Assembly (NCBI RefSeq): GCF_947072475.1
Contig: NZ_CAMTIA010000016.1
Coordinates: forward strand, 1 to 59,637
Length of the DNA stretch: 59,637 bases
Direction: 5' to 3'
Origin: an uncultured Deefgea sp.
GTDB lineage: Bacteria > Pseudomonadota > Gammaproteobacteria > Burkholderiales > Chitinibacteraceae
Shown here: one piece after another, positions 30,733 to 40,409 of the stretch
Numbering within the stretch: position 1 is the stretch's first letter
Layout: every line of letters starts with the position of its first letter
Position numbers and translations under genes: made by a program
The notes under the pieces: generated by a model
Database searches by the model: none
Told to the model about the DNA's origin: nothing
What the model saw: the letters and a program-made list of their open reading frames with translations, nothing else

Positions 30733-32055
30733 TTACAAACCCTTTACAAACACCCAGGCAATCAAAGCGGGCGCTACCACGGCGCTGGTTAAGCGAAATA
30801 CCGGCAACCAAGGTGCGCGTGCGCCCTGCTGCGTAATCTCGGCACTACTGCGTTGCCAAATCACCCAACCAACACAGATTGCACTGGCCATACCGCCTAA
30901 AGGCAGCAATAAATTGGATGCCAGATAATCCATTAATTCAAACGTGGTGCGATTAAATAATTTGGCATCGGACCAAATCCCGAACGACAAAGCCGCCGGA
31001 ATCGCCGCCAAAATCACCGCGCACAGGCTGACAATCACTGCGGTTTTGCGTGACCAATGAAATTCATCAATCAAAAAACTCACAATCGGCTCAAGCATTG
31101 AAATCGACGAAGTCAGTGCCGCAACCAGTAATAAGCAGAAAAAAGCCACGGCAAAAAACTGCCCGCCCGGCATGCTGGCAAACACCGCTGGCATGGTAAT
31201 AAACGTCAAACCCGGCCCCGCAGCAGGGTCCATGCCAAAGGCAAACACCGCAGGCAACACCATCAAACCGGCCAATAAACACGCCAACACCGCTAATGCG
31301 GCCACCCAGACTGCCGCGCTACCGAGCTGAATATCGCGCCCCAAATACGAACCGTAGGCAATCATCGTTCCGCAGCCAACAGATAAAGAAAAACACGCTA
31401 AACCCAAAGCATCAATAAACATACTGTCATTGACCTTGCTCCAATCGGGCGTTACAAACCACATCACGCCGTCCATTGCACCGGGCAAAGTCAGCGCTCG
31501 AGCGATCAGCACCAGCATTAATACAAACAATAAAGGCATCAACACCTTACTGACCGATTCAATGCCTTTTTGCACGCCACCGACCACAATCGCTGCGGTA
31601 AGGCCGACAAAGGCAATCAAATATGCAATTGAATTCACTGGATCGGCAATCAAAGCCGTAAAGTGCTGGCCCAAATAAGCCGTATCTTTCGCCAGCGCAG
31701 CACCAGAAAGGGCTTCGCCGATATACATCAAGGTCCAGCCGCCGATCACGCTATAAAAAGAAAAAATCGTAAAAATACACAACAAACCCATCCGACCGAC
31801 CCAAGCCCAAGCGGGCCCAGCTAAAGTCCGAAACGCGCCAACTGCCGACAGCCCTGCTGCGCGGCCGATGACCATTTCAGCCAATAGCATGGCAATGCCG
31901 ATCGAAAAAGTAATTGCCAAATACACCAATAAAAATGCCCCACCGCCATTTTGGCCGGCCACGTAAGGGAACTTCCAAATCGCCCCCAAACCGACCGCCG
32001 AACCGGATGCAGCAAGAATAAAACCGATTTTTGAACCCCATTCACTTCTTGCCAT
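30733..32055 (-). CDS. Sodium-dependent (NSS/SNF family) transporter
   Basis: This 440-residue inner-membrane protein has about 11-12 hydrophobic helices and is of the neurotransmitter:sodium symporter family, which in bacteria takes up amino acids or related small molecules with Na+. The diagnostic first helix is present: WGSKIGFILAASGSAVGLGA followed by IWKFPY, which contributes to the sodium and substrate sites in LeuT-type proteins. I use the ATG at 32055, preceded by GGAG at 7 nt. The upstream ATG at 32067 lies within that site. The substrate cannot be told from sequence. It stands alone between a terminator hairpin and the repeat behind the mrp gene. Confidence 0.88.
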   Translation of the reverse strand: MARSEWGSKIGFILAASGSAVGLGAIWKFPYVAGQNGGGAFLLVYLAITFSIGIAMLLAEMVIGRAAGLSAVGAFRTLAGPAWAWVGRMGLLCIFTIFSFYSVIGGWTLMYIGEALSGAALAKDTAYLGQHFTALIADPVNSIAYLIAFVGLTAAIVVGGVQKGIESVSKVLMPLLFVLMLVLIARALTLPGAMDGVMWFVTPDWSKVNDSMFIDALGLACFSLSVGCGTMIAYGSYLGRDIQLGSAAVWVAALAVLACLLAGLMVLPAVFAFGMDPAAGPGLTFITMPAVFASMPGGQFFAVAFFCLLLVAALTSSISMLEPIVSFLIDEFHWSRKTAVIVSLCAVILAAIPAALSFGIWSDAKLFNRTTFELMDYLASNLLLPLGGMASAICVGWVIWQRSSAEITQQGARAPWLPVFRLTSAVVAPALIAWVFVKGL

Positions 32056-32201
32056 TGCCCGCTCCATTTGATTGTCCGCGCTACATTGGCATATTTGCTA
32101 GGGTTCGCCTAGACGTAAAACGTCCACTTTACAGATCAAAGCCACTACGCTAGCAGCAAAATAAAAAACCCAGGACTCGCCTGAAATACCCTGAAAACCT
32201 G

Positions 32202-32335
32202 ACGCAGAGGCGCAGAGGCGCGGAGGAAATTCAGGGTTTTTCGATTGATTTTCTCTGTACCTTTGCGTCAAAAACGACACCCGCAATGAAATCGAGAAAA
32301 AAATGCCGTTCACTTGGCTTAAGTGAACGGCATTA
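32202..32335. repeat. Dispersed GACGCAGAG-type repeat, copy 2
   Basis: This is nearly identical over its whole length to 3532-3666: the GACGCAGAGGCGCAGAGG start, the central segment with CTCTGTACCTTTGCGTC, and the hairpin end all recur. It fills the 3' region of the mrp gene, the same placement (downstream of a minus-strand gene) as copy 1. The rest of this roughly 300-bp gap shows no gene. Confidence 0.85.
32302..32334 (-). terminator. Hairpin terminator within repeat copy 2
   Basis: AATGCCGTTCACTT and AAGTGAACGGCATT form a perfect 14-bp stem with a 5-nt loop, followed on the minus strand by seven Ts. It should terminate mrp transcripts. Compared with copy 1, the one mismatched pair is intact here. 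Confidence 0.8.
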
Positions 32336-32376
32336 AGGACTAGCCTAGGTTTGTGTACCAATGACTGCGCTATGAT

Positions 32377-33534
32377 TTAGGTATTTTGGATCACAATCTT
32401 CGGAAACTTACTGGAAAAATCCTGCGACTTGGCGGCGATTTTGACCGCTACTTTCCGCGCAATCGCCTTATACAAACCGGCAATCTCGCCCTCTGGATCG
32501 GCCACTACACTAGGGCGACCGGCGTCGGCATTCAAACGAATCGACAAATCCAAAGGCAATTGACCTAATAAATCGATACCGTATTCAGTACCCATTTTTT
32601 GGCCGCCGCCTTCACCAAAAATCGCTTCCATATGGCCGCACTGACTGCAAATATGCATACTCATATTTTCCACCACGCCCAAAATTGGCACGCCAACTTT
32701 CTCAAACATTTTTAAGCCTTTGCGCGCATCGAGCAAAGCAATGTCTTGCGGCGTAGTTACAATCACTGCACCGGTCACCGGCACTTTTTGCGACAGCGTG
32801 AGTTGAATGTCGCCGGTACCCGGCGGCAAATCGATGACCAAATAATCCAAAGCATCCCATCGGGTATCATTGAGTAACTGCGTTAACGCTTGCGTCACCA
32901 TTGGGCCGCGCCACACCATCGGCTGCTCTGGGTCAATCAAAAAGCCAATCGACATCGTTTGCACGCCATAATGCAAAATCGGCTGGATGTATTTATTGTC
33001 GATGGTTTCCGGATGTTGATCAGCGACGCCCATCATTGTTGGCAGGCTTGGGCCATAAATATCGGCGTCCAACAAACCCACTCGCGCGCCTTCGGCCGCC
33101 AGCGCCAGCGCCAAATTCACTGCCGTAGTCGATTTACCCACACCGCCTTTACCAGAAGCCACCGCAATAATGTTTTTAATCCCTTGCTGCAAGGGCAACC
33201 CGCGCGCCACGGCATGCGCGGCAATCACGCTACTCACCGTCACATTCACCGCGTCAACGCCGTCCAATGACAATAACGCGGCGCTAATTTGCGCTTGCCG
33301 CGCCGCAAATTGACTTTGTGCTGGATAACCCAATACCAAGTCCAAGCTGACGACACCTGCCTGCCATTGCAAGTTTTTAACGCATTTACTGGCGATATAA
33401 TCTTTGCCGGTATCCGGATCGATTAGCGTGGCCAGTGTTTGGCGTAAAATTTCAAGATTTGCTTCACTCACAACAGGATTTCCTTGGCTAGGCGCTGCGG
33501 CCGTGCGGCCGAGCAATCGATCAAACAATGTCAT
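32377..33534 (-). CDS. apbC: Iron-sulfur cluster carrier ApbC/Mrp
   Basis: This cytoplasmic P-loop ATPase of 385 residues binds and hands over Fe-S clusters to apoproteins. The N-terminus (about residues 22-100) is a DUF59/MIP18-type domain. The ParA-like core has the deviant Walker A motif VASGKGGVGKSTTAVNL. The C-terminal CSQCGH carries the CxxC pair that bridges a cluster between two subunits. I use the ATG at 33534 (MTLFDRLLGRT) with a GAG ribosome-binding site. The frame continues to 33582 without family similarity. It ends in the terminator of repeat copy 2. Confidence 0.93.
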   Translation of the reverse strand: MTLFDRLLGRTAAAPSQGNPVVSEANLEILRQTLATLIDPDTGKDYIASKCVKNLQWQAGVVSLDLVLGYPAQSQFAARQAQISAALLSLDGVDAVNVTVSSVIAAHAVARGLPLQQGIKNIIAVASGKGGVGKSTTAVNLALALAAEGARVGLLDADIYGPSLPTMMGVADQHPETIDNKYIQPILHYGVQTMSIGFLIDPEQPMVWRGPMVTQALTQLLNDTRWDALDYLVIDLPPGTGDIQLTLSQKVPVTGAVIVTTPQDIALLDARKGLKMFEKVGVPILGVVENMSMHICSQCGHMEAIFGEGGGQKMGTEYGIDLLGQLPLDLSIRLNADAGRPSVVADPEGEIAGLYKAIARKVAVKIAAKSQDFSSKFPKIVIQNT

Positions 33535-33626
33535 TTTAGATCTCAAGATAAGACCAAGGGCAAACGGCCGATGGCCCATCAAATATGCGGTTTAACTGCC
33601 GTTTTTCAAGACATCATGCGCACAGA

Positions 33627-33682
33627 CTAGGGTCAAAATCCGCACAAACGCGGCTGGCAAACCAAACGCCAACAGACCCTAG
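33627..33682 (-). repeat. Dispersed CTAGGGTCTGTTGACG repeat, copy C with 8-bp TIRs
   Basis: This 56-bp element is bounded by perfect 8-bp inverted ends CTAGGGTC and GACCCTAG. On the minus strand it starts CTAGGGTCTGTTGGCGTTTG and ends GGATTTTGACCCTAG. It lies between mrp and the patatin gene, 3 bp past the patatin stop. It looks like the intact minimal form of the family. Confidence 0.75.
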
Positions 33683-33685
33683 CGA

Positions 33686-35878
33686 TTAAAATTGCTTGCC
33701 GAGCATCATATAAAACCGTGCCTGACGATTATCGCCATACGCCGCACCAAAATACAATGGGCCTAAAAAGCTGTCGTAAGCCAGATAAACCGAAGCGGAA
33801 TAATGCAGCACATCGTCAACGCGCTGATCTAGCGTATCAAACACCCCGCCCACTTCTAAAGCACTGCCGATATAACTACCCGACAAAAATGACGTTGCAT
33901 GTAGATATTGCAATGAGCCGTAGACAAAGCGTTCACCCACCAATTCTTGATAGTTATAACTGGATAAATTCAAAAATCCGCCCAACCATTTCACATCAGA
34001 AAACGCTGGTTGCTCACCATAGGTTGTTTGCGCTTTGAGTGTGAAATGAATCGCATCACCATCAATCGGCACGGCTTTGCGATAAACAAAACCATAGCGG
34101 GCATAATTTTCTTGTTGTTTACCCGCGCCCAAAGCGTAATAGCCATAAGCATTAAAGTAACTGCCATTTTTAGGTAGGAAATAATGATCTAAATTATCAT
34201 AAAAAGCATTAAATCGAATGCCGTAATCATAATTAGACGACTCAGGAAAAACCAAAGAACCCACCGAGCGCTTGCCGCTGTATTCATTAAATACCGGGCC
34301 AATTCTTAATTCGGTATGCGTTGATAATACCGAACCAAAATCAAAACCCACCGATGATTTATTATATTCATATTCAGCCAATTGCTGGTCGCCCTGCCAA
34401 ATCGACAGTGGCCCAGTAAAATAGCGATAATACGTTGCTAAAAACATCGCTTCATTGAGTAGCAAGGGTTGATAAAACTCGGTGTTAATCATGCTCGAAC
34501 TACCAATTTGCGCGGTGGTTTTCCATTCTGCACCCAAATCATTAAGCCATGTTCGGCGGTATTGCGCGCTAATATTCCACGGCTGTGAGCCGCTAAAATC
34601 AGTAGCAAAACTTAAACCAAATTTCAGGTAATTAGGTCCCCAGCTTTTCTCAATCGGCAAAATAGATACCGCTTCACCGTCACCGGTTTGGCGTAACTCA
34701 TAGTCTAATTGGCTATGATCGCCTTTGGCATACACCTGCATTAAATGACTATGAAATTCATTGGATGCCAAGGGCTGGTTAATATCAATATTGAGTGCAT
34801 TTTTAAGCACTTCGGGATTGACCACATTAGTCGGCGCAACATCAATTCTTTGCACCGGTTTGGGCTGCAAGCGTGAGGCTTCTCTTTGCGCCTGCCATGC
34901 TGCATATTCTTTGGGACTCACCGAATAACGCTGCAATTGCGTTAACACCCGATTGGCTGCTACCTCACCGGCGTCAATGAGTTCCACCCCTCTTTTAAAG
35001 TCACCCGCCGAAATACCGCCAAACTCAGGCGTAATTAACACGTCTTGATCGCTCAAGCTTTTTAACTGTGGCGCAACGTTTTGAATCATCATCAAGCGGG
35101 TGTATTGATCGGCCACACTAAACACGTCTTTAATTTGATCGCGCTTTAAGGGCGGCGAGCCAACATCGACCGCAATCACCACGTCAGCACACGTGTCACG
35201 CGCCACATCCACCGGCAAATTGCGCACCAAGCCGCCATCGACCAGCATACGGTTGTCGGTATTGACCGCTGGAAAAATCCCCGGCACCGCCATACTGGCA
35301 CGCATGGCCGTCACCAAATCACCACTGTCTTGCACCACCATACTGCCGTTTTCCATATCGGTGGCAATCGCCCGATAAGGAATACCCAGCTGGTCGAAAT
35401 CTTTGACCGTGCCAGCAAAAGTAAGATCACGCAGAAAGAATTCAATTTTTTGGGTGCTAATCGCCGCGCTCGGTAGCTTGATATCACCGCCATCGCTCAG
35501 ACCAAATTCAACATTAATCAATGAATACAAATCGTCTTGTTTGCGGCGAAAGGTATTGAGCTGGCGTGGCAAAGTCGAGCTAATCAAATCATCCCAATTG
35601 GCCCCCACAATCCGCGTTTGCATCTCATTGGGATTGCGCCCTGCTGCATACGCCGCGCCGACCAATGAACCAATACTGGTGCCAATCACGCAATCAACAG
35701 GAATGCGGTTTTGCTCTAATACTTTAATCACGCCCACGTGGGCAAAGCCGCGCGCGCCGCCGCCGCCCAGCACTAAGCCAATCCGTGGCCGTTCAGCCAA
35801 CGCCGGCATGCTCGACAGCAAAAAGGCCAAGCACAATAAAGCCGGCTTAAGGCTGGCGTAGCGCAATTGACGTGTCAT
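33686..35878 (-). CDS. Patatin-like phospholipase, type Vd autotransporter (PlpD-like)
   Basis: This 730-residue protein combines a secreted lipase with its own outer-membrane pore. A signal peptide (MTRQLRYASLKPALLCLAFL, ending PALA) is followed by a patatin domain (about residues 30-230). That domain has the oxyanion motif GGGGARG, nucleophile Ser68 in GTSIGS and catalytic Asp214 in DGGLVRNLP. A POTRA-like segment (about 325-385) leads into a BamA-like beta-barrel that ends in the aromatic signature GKQF. This order is that of Pseudomonas PlpD. Family members have phospholipase A1 activity. The ATG at 35878 has an AGGAAG ribosome-binding site. The longer frame to 35932 would run into the divergent gene. 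The catalytic dyad is intact, so it is probably active. Confidence 0.9.
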   Translation of the reverse strand: MTRQLRYASLKPALLCLAFLLSSMPALAERPRIGLVLGGGGARGFAHVGVIKVLEQNRIPVDCVIGTSIGSLVGAAYAAGRNPNEMQTRIVGANWDDLISSTLPRQLNTFRRKQDDLYSLINVEFGLSDGGDIKLPSAAISTQKIEFFLRDLTFAGTVKDFDQLGIPYRAIATDMENGSMVVQDSGDLVTAMRASMAVPGIFPAVNTDNRMLVDGGLVRNLPVDVARDTCADVVIAVDVGSPPLKRDQIKDVFSVADQYTRLMMIQNVAPQLKSLSDQDVLITPEFGGISAGDFKRGVELIDAGEVAANRVLTQLQRYSVSPKEYAAWQAQREASRLQPKPVQRIDVAPTNVVNPEVLKNALNIDINQPLASNEFHSHLMQVYAKGDHSQLDYELRQTGDGEAVSILPIEKSWGPNYLKFGLSFATDFSGSQPWNISAQYRRTWLNDLGAEWKTTAQIGSSSMINTEFYQPLLLNEAMFLATYYRYFTGPLSIWQGDQQLAEYEYNKSSVGFDFGSVLSTHTELRIGPVFNEYSGKRSVGSLVFPESSNYDYGIRFNAFYDNLDHYFLPKNGSYFNAYGYYALGAGKQQENYARYGFVYRKAVPIDGDAIHFTLKAQTTYGEQPAFSDVKWLGGFLNLSSYNYQELVGERFVYGSLQYLHATSFLSGSYIGSALEVGGVFDTLDQRVDDVLHYSASVYLAYDSFLGPLYFGAAYGDNRQARFYMMLGKQF

Positions 35879-35926
35879 TTTCTTCCTATAATTTAAAATT
35901 ATTGCACCCTCTATCGAGCCATCATC

Positions 35927-36601
35927 ATGCATCTACTCGCGCATCGCGGCTGTACACAGCAACACCCCGAAAACACCCTCGCCGCTTTTGCCAGCGCGCT
36001 GGCCTTAGGCTTTACCGGCATTGAAACCGATGTACGCTGGTCTTTAGATGGCGAGGCGATTTTATATCACGACCGGCTTAGCCCACGCGGCCAAGCTGTC
36101 GCTGCACTGACTCGCAAAGAATTATCGCATCAAGCTGGCTTTATCGTCCCCAGCTTAAACGAAGCGCTGGACGCTTTTCCTGATGCTTTTTGGAATATTG
36201 AGCTTAAAACCCCAGATGGCTTGGCGTCTATCTTGGCCACTTTAGCCAAAATACAGCATAAAACGCCGATGCTACTTTCTTCATTTTACCACCCACTGAT
36301 CCAAGAGGCTGCAAATACCCTTGATACGTATCTAGGCCTACTCTTTGCTAGTCGGCCTTTATCAGTCAATACCCTACTAGAAATCAACTATGCCTCTAGC
36401 AAAATTAAAACCTTAATCTGGGATTTTGAGATTCTTGACCCCTTGTATCTGGATGAAGCGCAGCGACTGGGTTTTGCTCATTTTGTTTATGGTGCCGCCA
36501 ATGAAATTGAACATGAAGGGTGTCGTAATTTGGCCATAGAAGGCATCATCACCGATTATCCCGAATGGGTCGGCTTAGGCAGCGCGCCGCGTTGGCAATA
36601 A
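35927..36601 (+). CDS. Glycerophosphodiester phosphodiesterase
   Basis: This 224-residue GDPD-family enzyme hydrolyses deacylated phospholipids to glycerol-3-phosphate and an alcohol. Seen are AHRG (His6, Arg7), PENT, the metal-binding Glu33 and Asp35 in GIETDVRWS, and His48 in LYHD. The C-terminal half has the usual IITDYPEW end. No signal peptide is evident, so it is cytoplasmic, closer to UgpQ than GlpQ. It is transcribed divergently from the patatin autotransporter, with 48 bp between start codons, so the two promoters must overlap. Both act on phospholipids or their breakdown products, which hints at shared function but is not proof. Confidence 0.9.
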   Translation: MHLLAHRGCTQQHPENTLAAFASALALGFTGIETDVRWSLDGEAILYHDRLSPRGQAVAALTRKELSHQAGFIVPSLNEALDAFPDAFWNIELKTPDGLASILATLAKIQHKTPMLLSSFYHPLIQEAANTLDTYLGLLFASRPLSVNTLLEINYASSKIKTLIWDFEILDPLYLDEAQRLGFAHFVYGAANEIEHEGCRNLAIEGIITDYPEWVGLGSAPRWQ

Positions 36602-36990
36602 AAACGCCGTCACGTGTAGCCCGCACCAATACCCCTAAAGAAAATAAGCCAATATTTCAAGTCTCTACACAATTCACACTCAAGCCGCAGGCAAAAGCGC
36701 CGATAAGACGGTAAGACTTGCTCATCAATAAAAACGCTTATGCTTATGCTTACGCTTACCCATGCCTACGCCGAAATCCCCACCCCGGTGAGCACTACAC
36801 CGAACCCTAACCAGGCCAATCTTGGCCTCGTTGCGGTCTTGTGTGGCCTACACCAAAAACAACTGCTAAGCCGCTACAGCACAAACAGCAGCAGGCCAAC
36901 CACCGAGCCCAAATAAACTCAAGTTAAGCCAATCAATGCAATAGGTCGCTGCGATGCGACGCCCAGATCACAGCGCAGCAACAAACCCAC
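36602..36990. other. Gene-free interval with a short tandem repeat
   Basis: This 389-bp stretch between the phosphodiesterase gene and tex contains no supported gene. A four-unit tandem hexamer (CGCTTA/TGCTTA) lies at 36735-36758. On the minus strand, short hydrophobic pieces such as VYLGSVVGLLLFVL and FGVVLTGVGISA end at stops, which could be traces of an eroded membrane-protein gene, but I cannot confirm this. Confidence 0.4.
36735..36758. repeat. Tandem hexanucleotide repeat (4 units)
   Basis: CGCTTA, TGCTTA, TGCTTA, CGCTTA stand in direct succession in non-coding sequence. The array is too short to infer a role. Confidence 0.7.
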
Positions 36991-39306
36991 TTAGCGAGAA
37001 TGCTTTAGCTTTAATGCCGCCAACTGATCCGCCATCGCCCCCAATTGCGGCGCAGGCGCTGTGGCGGCCTTTTTTTGTTGCGCAGTCATCGCTGGCGCAC
37101 CCTGCGTGGCGGCAGGCTCGCGCGGCGCATCATTTAAGCGCATGGTTAGCGCAATGCGCTTACGCGGCACGTCGACTTCGGTGACTTTGACTTTCACCAC
37201 GTCACCCGCCTTGACCACCTCACGCGGGTCTTTCACAAACCGTCCGGCCAAGCACGAGATATGTACCAAGCCATCTTGATGCACGCCAATATCCACAAAA
37301 GCGCCAAAATTAGTCACATTACTGACTACGCCTTCGAGCACCATATCGACTTTTAAATCTTGAATCCGCTCAACGCCATCGGCAAACGTCGCGGTTTTAA
37401 ACTCAGGGCGCGGATCACGCCCGGGTTTTTCTAGTTCAAACAATACGTCGTTCACCGTGGGCAGACCAAATTGCGCATCCACCAAACTCGCCGCATCCAA
37501 CTGCTGCAACACACTGCGATCGCCAATCAGCTGGCGAATATTTTTATTCACTCGCGCCAAGATTTTCTCAACCAATGGATACGCTTCAGGGTGAACCGCA
37601 GAGGCGTCCAAAGGATGGTCGCCTTGCATAATCCGCAAAAACCCAGCCGACAATTCAAACGCTTTATCACCCAAACGCGGTACTTTGAGCAGGGCTTTGC
37701 GATTGGCAAATACGCCATGACTATCACGGTAGGTGACGATGTTATTAGCAATGGTTGCGCTCAAGCCCGACACCCTTGCCAACAGCGCCGCTGAGGCGAT
37801 ATTCACATCCACGCCGACGGCGTTCACGCAATCCTCCACCACGGCGTCCAGCATGCGCGCTAATTCATGCGGATTGACATCATGTTGGTACTGGCCAACG
37901 CCAATCGCCTTGGGGTCGATTTTGACCAACTCCGCCAAAGGGTCTTGCAAACGCCGCGCAATGGACACTGCGCCGCGAATCGACACATCCAAATCCGGAA
38001 ACTCTTTAGCCGCCAATTCCGACGCCGAATACACCGAAGCCCCCGCTTCAGAAACGACGACTTTCGCCGGTTTGCGCCCGTCTAATCGAGCAATCAACTC
38101 AGTAGCCAATTTATCGGTTTCACGGCTGGCGGTGCCGTTACCAATGGCAATCAATTCAATCTGATGGGTCATACACAGGCGCTCTAGCACGGCGAGCGCG
38201 CCGACCCAATCCCGGCGCGGCTCGTGCGGGTAAATCGTTTCGTGGGCGACAAATTTACCGGTCGCATCGACCACCGCCACCTTCACGCCGGTGCGTAAGC
38301 CCGGATCCAAACCCAAAGTGGCGCGCGGGCCAGCCGGTGCGGCCAGTAGCAAGTCTTTTAAATTCAAAGCAAATACCCGAATCGCTTCTAAATCAGCTCG
38401 CTCGCGAGCCGCGCTGAGTAATTCGTTTTCTAAAGACAAGCCGATTTTCGCCCGCCACGCCAACCGCACTGAGTCGTTCAGCCATTTATCCGCTGCGCGA
38501 TTTTGCGCTGCAATCCCAACATGGCGCGCAATCAATATTTCACAACGATTGGCTTCGCCCATGCGGCCACCGGCGGCGATTTCTTCAGGCAGTAATAAAT
38601 GAATCGCCAAAATACCTTCGTTGCGCGCGCGCAAAATCGCCAACAACCGATGCGACGGCATCGCCATCAATCGCTCAGAAAAATCAAAATAATCGCTAAA
38701 TTTGGCACCGGCGCCTTCTTGCCCGGCGATGACGCTGGTTTTGAGTTGCCCTTCTTGCTGCAAATGCTGGCGCAAAGCGGCCAATAAAGTGGCGTTTTCG
38801 CTCCATGTTTCGAGCAAAATCGCCCGCGCGCCATCCAGTGCCGCTTTCACGTCATTGACGGCGTGCTCGGCGCTCAAATAATCCAGTGCCGCCGTTTCCG
38901 GCACCAACAATGGATTGAGTCGCAACGCCTCACCCAAGGGGGCCAAACCGGCTTCGCGGGCGATTTGCGCCTTGGTGCGCCGCTTTTGTTTAAAAGGCAG
39001 GTATAGGTCTTCAAGCGTTTGTTTATTGTCTGCAGCGAGCAATACCCGCTCTAAATCAGCCGTGAGCTGACCTTGCTCGCGAATGGTATTGAGCACACTG
39101 GCTCGACGCTCTTCGAGCTCGCGCAAATAGCGCAATCGCTCTTCCAAAAGGCGCAATTGAGTGTCATCTAAGCCACCGGTGAGTTCTTTACGATAGCGCG
39201 AAATAAACGGCACGGTCGCGCCCTCATCCAATAAAGTCACTGCCGCCAAAACTTGTGGCTCACGGCAGGCCAACTCTTGCGCTAAACGCTGAAATATCGA
39301 TGTCAT
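36991..39306 (-). CDS. tex: Transcription accessory protein Tex
   Basis: Tex is a conserved RNA-binding protein related to eukaryotic Spt6. The 771-residue protein has the N-terminal Tex domain ([20 protein letters not shown]), a YqgF/RNase H-like fold ([20 protein letters not shown]), helix-hairpin-helix repeats ([13 protein letters not shown] region, about 490-560) and a C-terminal S1 domain (about 640-715, [20 protein letters not shown]). It ends in a short Ala/Gln-rich tail. The ATG at 39306 is preferred over the TTG codon directly before it. It is a single gene with no evident operon partner. Confidence 0.95.
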   Translation of the reverse strand: MTSIFQRLAQELACREPQVLAAVTLLDEGATVPFISRYRKELTGGLDDTQLRLLEERLRYLRELEERRASVLNTIREQGQLTADLERVLLAADNKQTLEDLYLPFKQKRRTKAQIAREAGLAPLGEALRLNPLLVPETAALDYLSAEHAVNDVKAALDGARAILLETWSENATLLAALRQHLQQEGQLKTSVIAGQEGAGAKFSDYFDFSERLMAMPSHRLLAILRARNEGILAIHLLLPEEIAAGGRMGEANRCEILIARHVGIAAQNRAADKWLNDSVRLAWRAKIGLSLENELLSAARERADLEAIRVFALNLKDLLLAAPAGPRATLGLDPGLRTGVKVAVVDATGKFVAHETIYPHEPRRDWVGALAVLERLCMTHQIELIAIGNGTASRETDKLATELIARLDGRKPAKVVVSEAGASVYSASELAAKEFPDLDVSIRGAVSIARRLQDPLAELVKIDPKAIGVGQYQHDVNPHELARMLDAVVEDCVNAVGVDVNIASAALLARVSGLSATIANNIVTYRDSHGVFANRKALLKVPRLGDKAFELSAGFLRIMQGDHPLDASAVHPEAYPLVEKILARVNKNIRQLIGDRSVLQQLDAASLVDAQFGLPTVNDVLFELEKPGRDPRPEFKTATFADGVERIQDLKVDMVLEGVVSNVTNFGAFVDIGVHQDGLVHISCLAGRFVKDPREVVKAGDVVKVKVTEVDVPRKRIALTMRLNDAPREPAATQGAPAMTAQQKKAATAPAPQLGAMADQLAALKLKHSR

Positions 39307-39516
39307 CAAGAAAACCTAATTCATATGCAATGGATCAAGCGGTGCATTGTAATGCATGGCTTTGCCCAGCTGTACCGACAAATCGATCCCCAGTCAGAAA
39401 GCCGCTTCAGGTAGAATGCGATTTCAGAAGTGGACAACGCATGACAGGCTGACAACACATCCACGTCAGCCCAGTGCCGTAATATCGCCGAGACATCGCA
39501 AACAGGAACACGTTAA

Positions 39517-40308
39517 ATGACCGTAATCGCCGTCTTTAATATGAAAGGAGGCGTGGGTAAAACCACGATTGCCGCCAATTTAGCCGCTGCGATCGCTAAA
39601 AACGGCGTCGAACCCTTACTCATCGACCTTGACCCGCAAGCGCATTTAACCTCGATGTATGGCATCAAAACCCCCAGCAGCAAAAGCATTTATCGCTTTT
39701 ATCAAGGCTTAAGCACGCTGTCTGATCTGGCTACGCCCTTACCCAGTGGCATTCAATTTATTGCTTCACACCTTGAACTGGGCAAAATCGACGCCCAAGT
39801 GTCGCGGCATCGCGACAATATTTGGCGACTCAAACTTGGCCTACACGCCGAAATGCTGGCCGGCAGCGGCCTGCCGATCATCATTGATTGCACGCCGATG
39901 CTGGGGGTTGTTGCTTTTTCGGCACTGTTTGCCGCCGACATCATCCTCGTACCAGTGGCCGCAGAATATTTGGCGCTCAATGGCGCAATGCAGCTGTCGC
40001 AAACGCTGTATGGGCTGGAAAAATTTCAATCCAGAACCCCAAGGCGCTACCTGATCAATCGCTACATTCCCAATCAAATCACCGCAGAAACCGTTGCGGG
40101 CCAACTCACCAAACACTTTCCCGGCGAAGTGCTTAAAACCAGAATCCGCGAGCAAGAAGCGCTGGCTGCCGCCGTGGGTTGCGGCAGTAATATCTTTGAT
40201 TTTGCCCCGACGTCGGACGCCGCAACTGACTTTAGCTTTCTACTGGATGAATTAATTGAGAATAATTTACTGTCTTTGTCAAGGGATCTACCGTTCATCC
40301 ACGAATAA
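39517..40308 (+). CDS. ParA-family ATPase (orphan)
   Basis: This 263-residue MinD/ParA-type ATPase has the deviant Walker A motif MKGGVGKTTIAANLA (residues 9-23), a Walker A' region LLIDLDPQAHLTS and a Walker B-like PIIIDCTP. Such proteins position DNA, chemoreceptor arrays or other cargo by ATP-driven binding to the nucleoid. No parB or centromere-like repeat accompanies it. The next gene on the same strand, 101 nt on, encodes an outer-membrane barrel protein. Hence the cargo is unknown. An AGGAA ribosome-binding site lies 8 nt before the ATG. A chromosomal ParA would normally be next to parB and gidAB, so this is a different paralogue. Confidence 0.85.
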   Translation: MTVIAVFNMKGGVGKTTIAANLAAAIAKNGVEPLLIDLDPQAHLTSMYGIKTPSSKSIYRFYQGLSTLSDLATPLPSGIQFIASHLELGKIDAQVSRHRDNIWRLKLGLHAEMLAGSGLPIIIDCTPMLGVVAFSALFAADIILVPVAAEYLALNGAMQLSQTLYGLEKFQSRTPRRYLINRYIPNQITAETVAGQLTKHFPGEVLKTRIREQEALAAAVGCGSNIFDFAPTSDAATDFSFLLDELIENNLLSLSRDLPFIHE

Positions 40309-40409
40309 TTACTAACGTCAAGCTTTCTTACGCTTACTGTTGTTTTTAATTCTTGCTTTCCGAATCGCACCATCTACAAAAAAAGAGATTGCGACAAACG
40401 GAAAGCATC

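Noticed and set aside
36735-36758. Tandem hexamers as a CRISPR or phase-variable tract
   Set aside because: Only four 6-base units without spacers, in non-coding DNA with no gene start beside it.
36770-36950. Possible eroded drug/metabolite-transporter gene end on the minus strand
   Set aside because: Only short hydrophobic pieces in different frames (VYLGSVVGLLLFVL, FGVVLTGVGISA) suggest it. They are too short to separate from chance.
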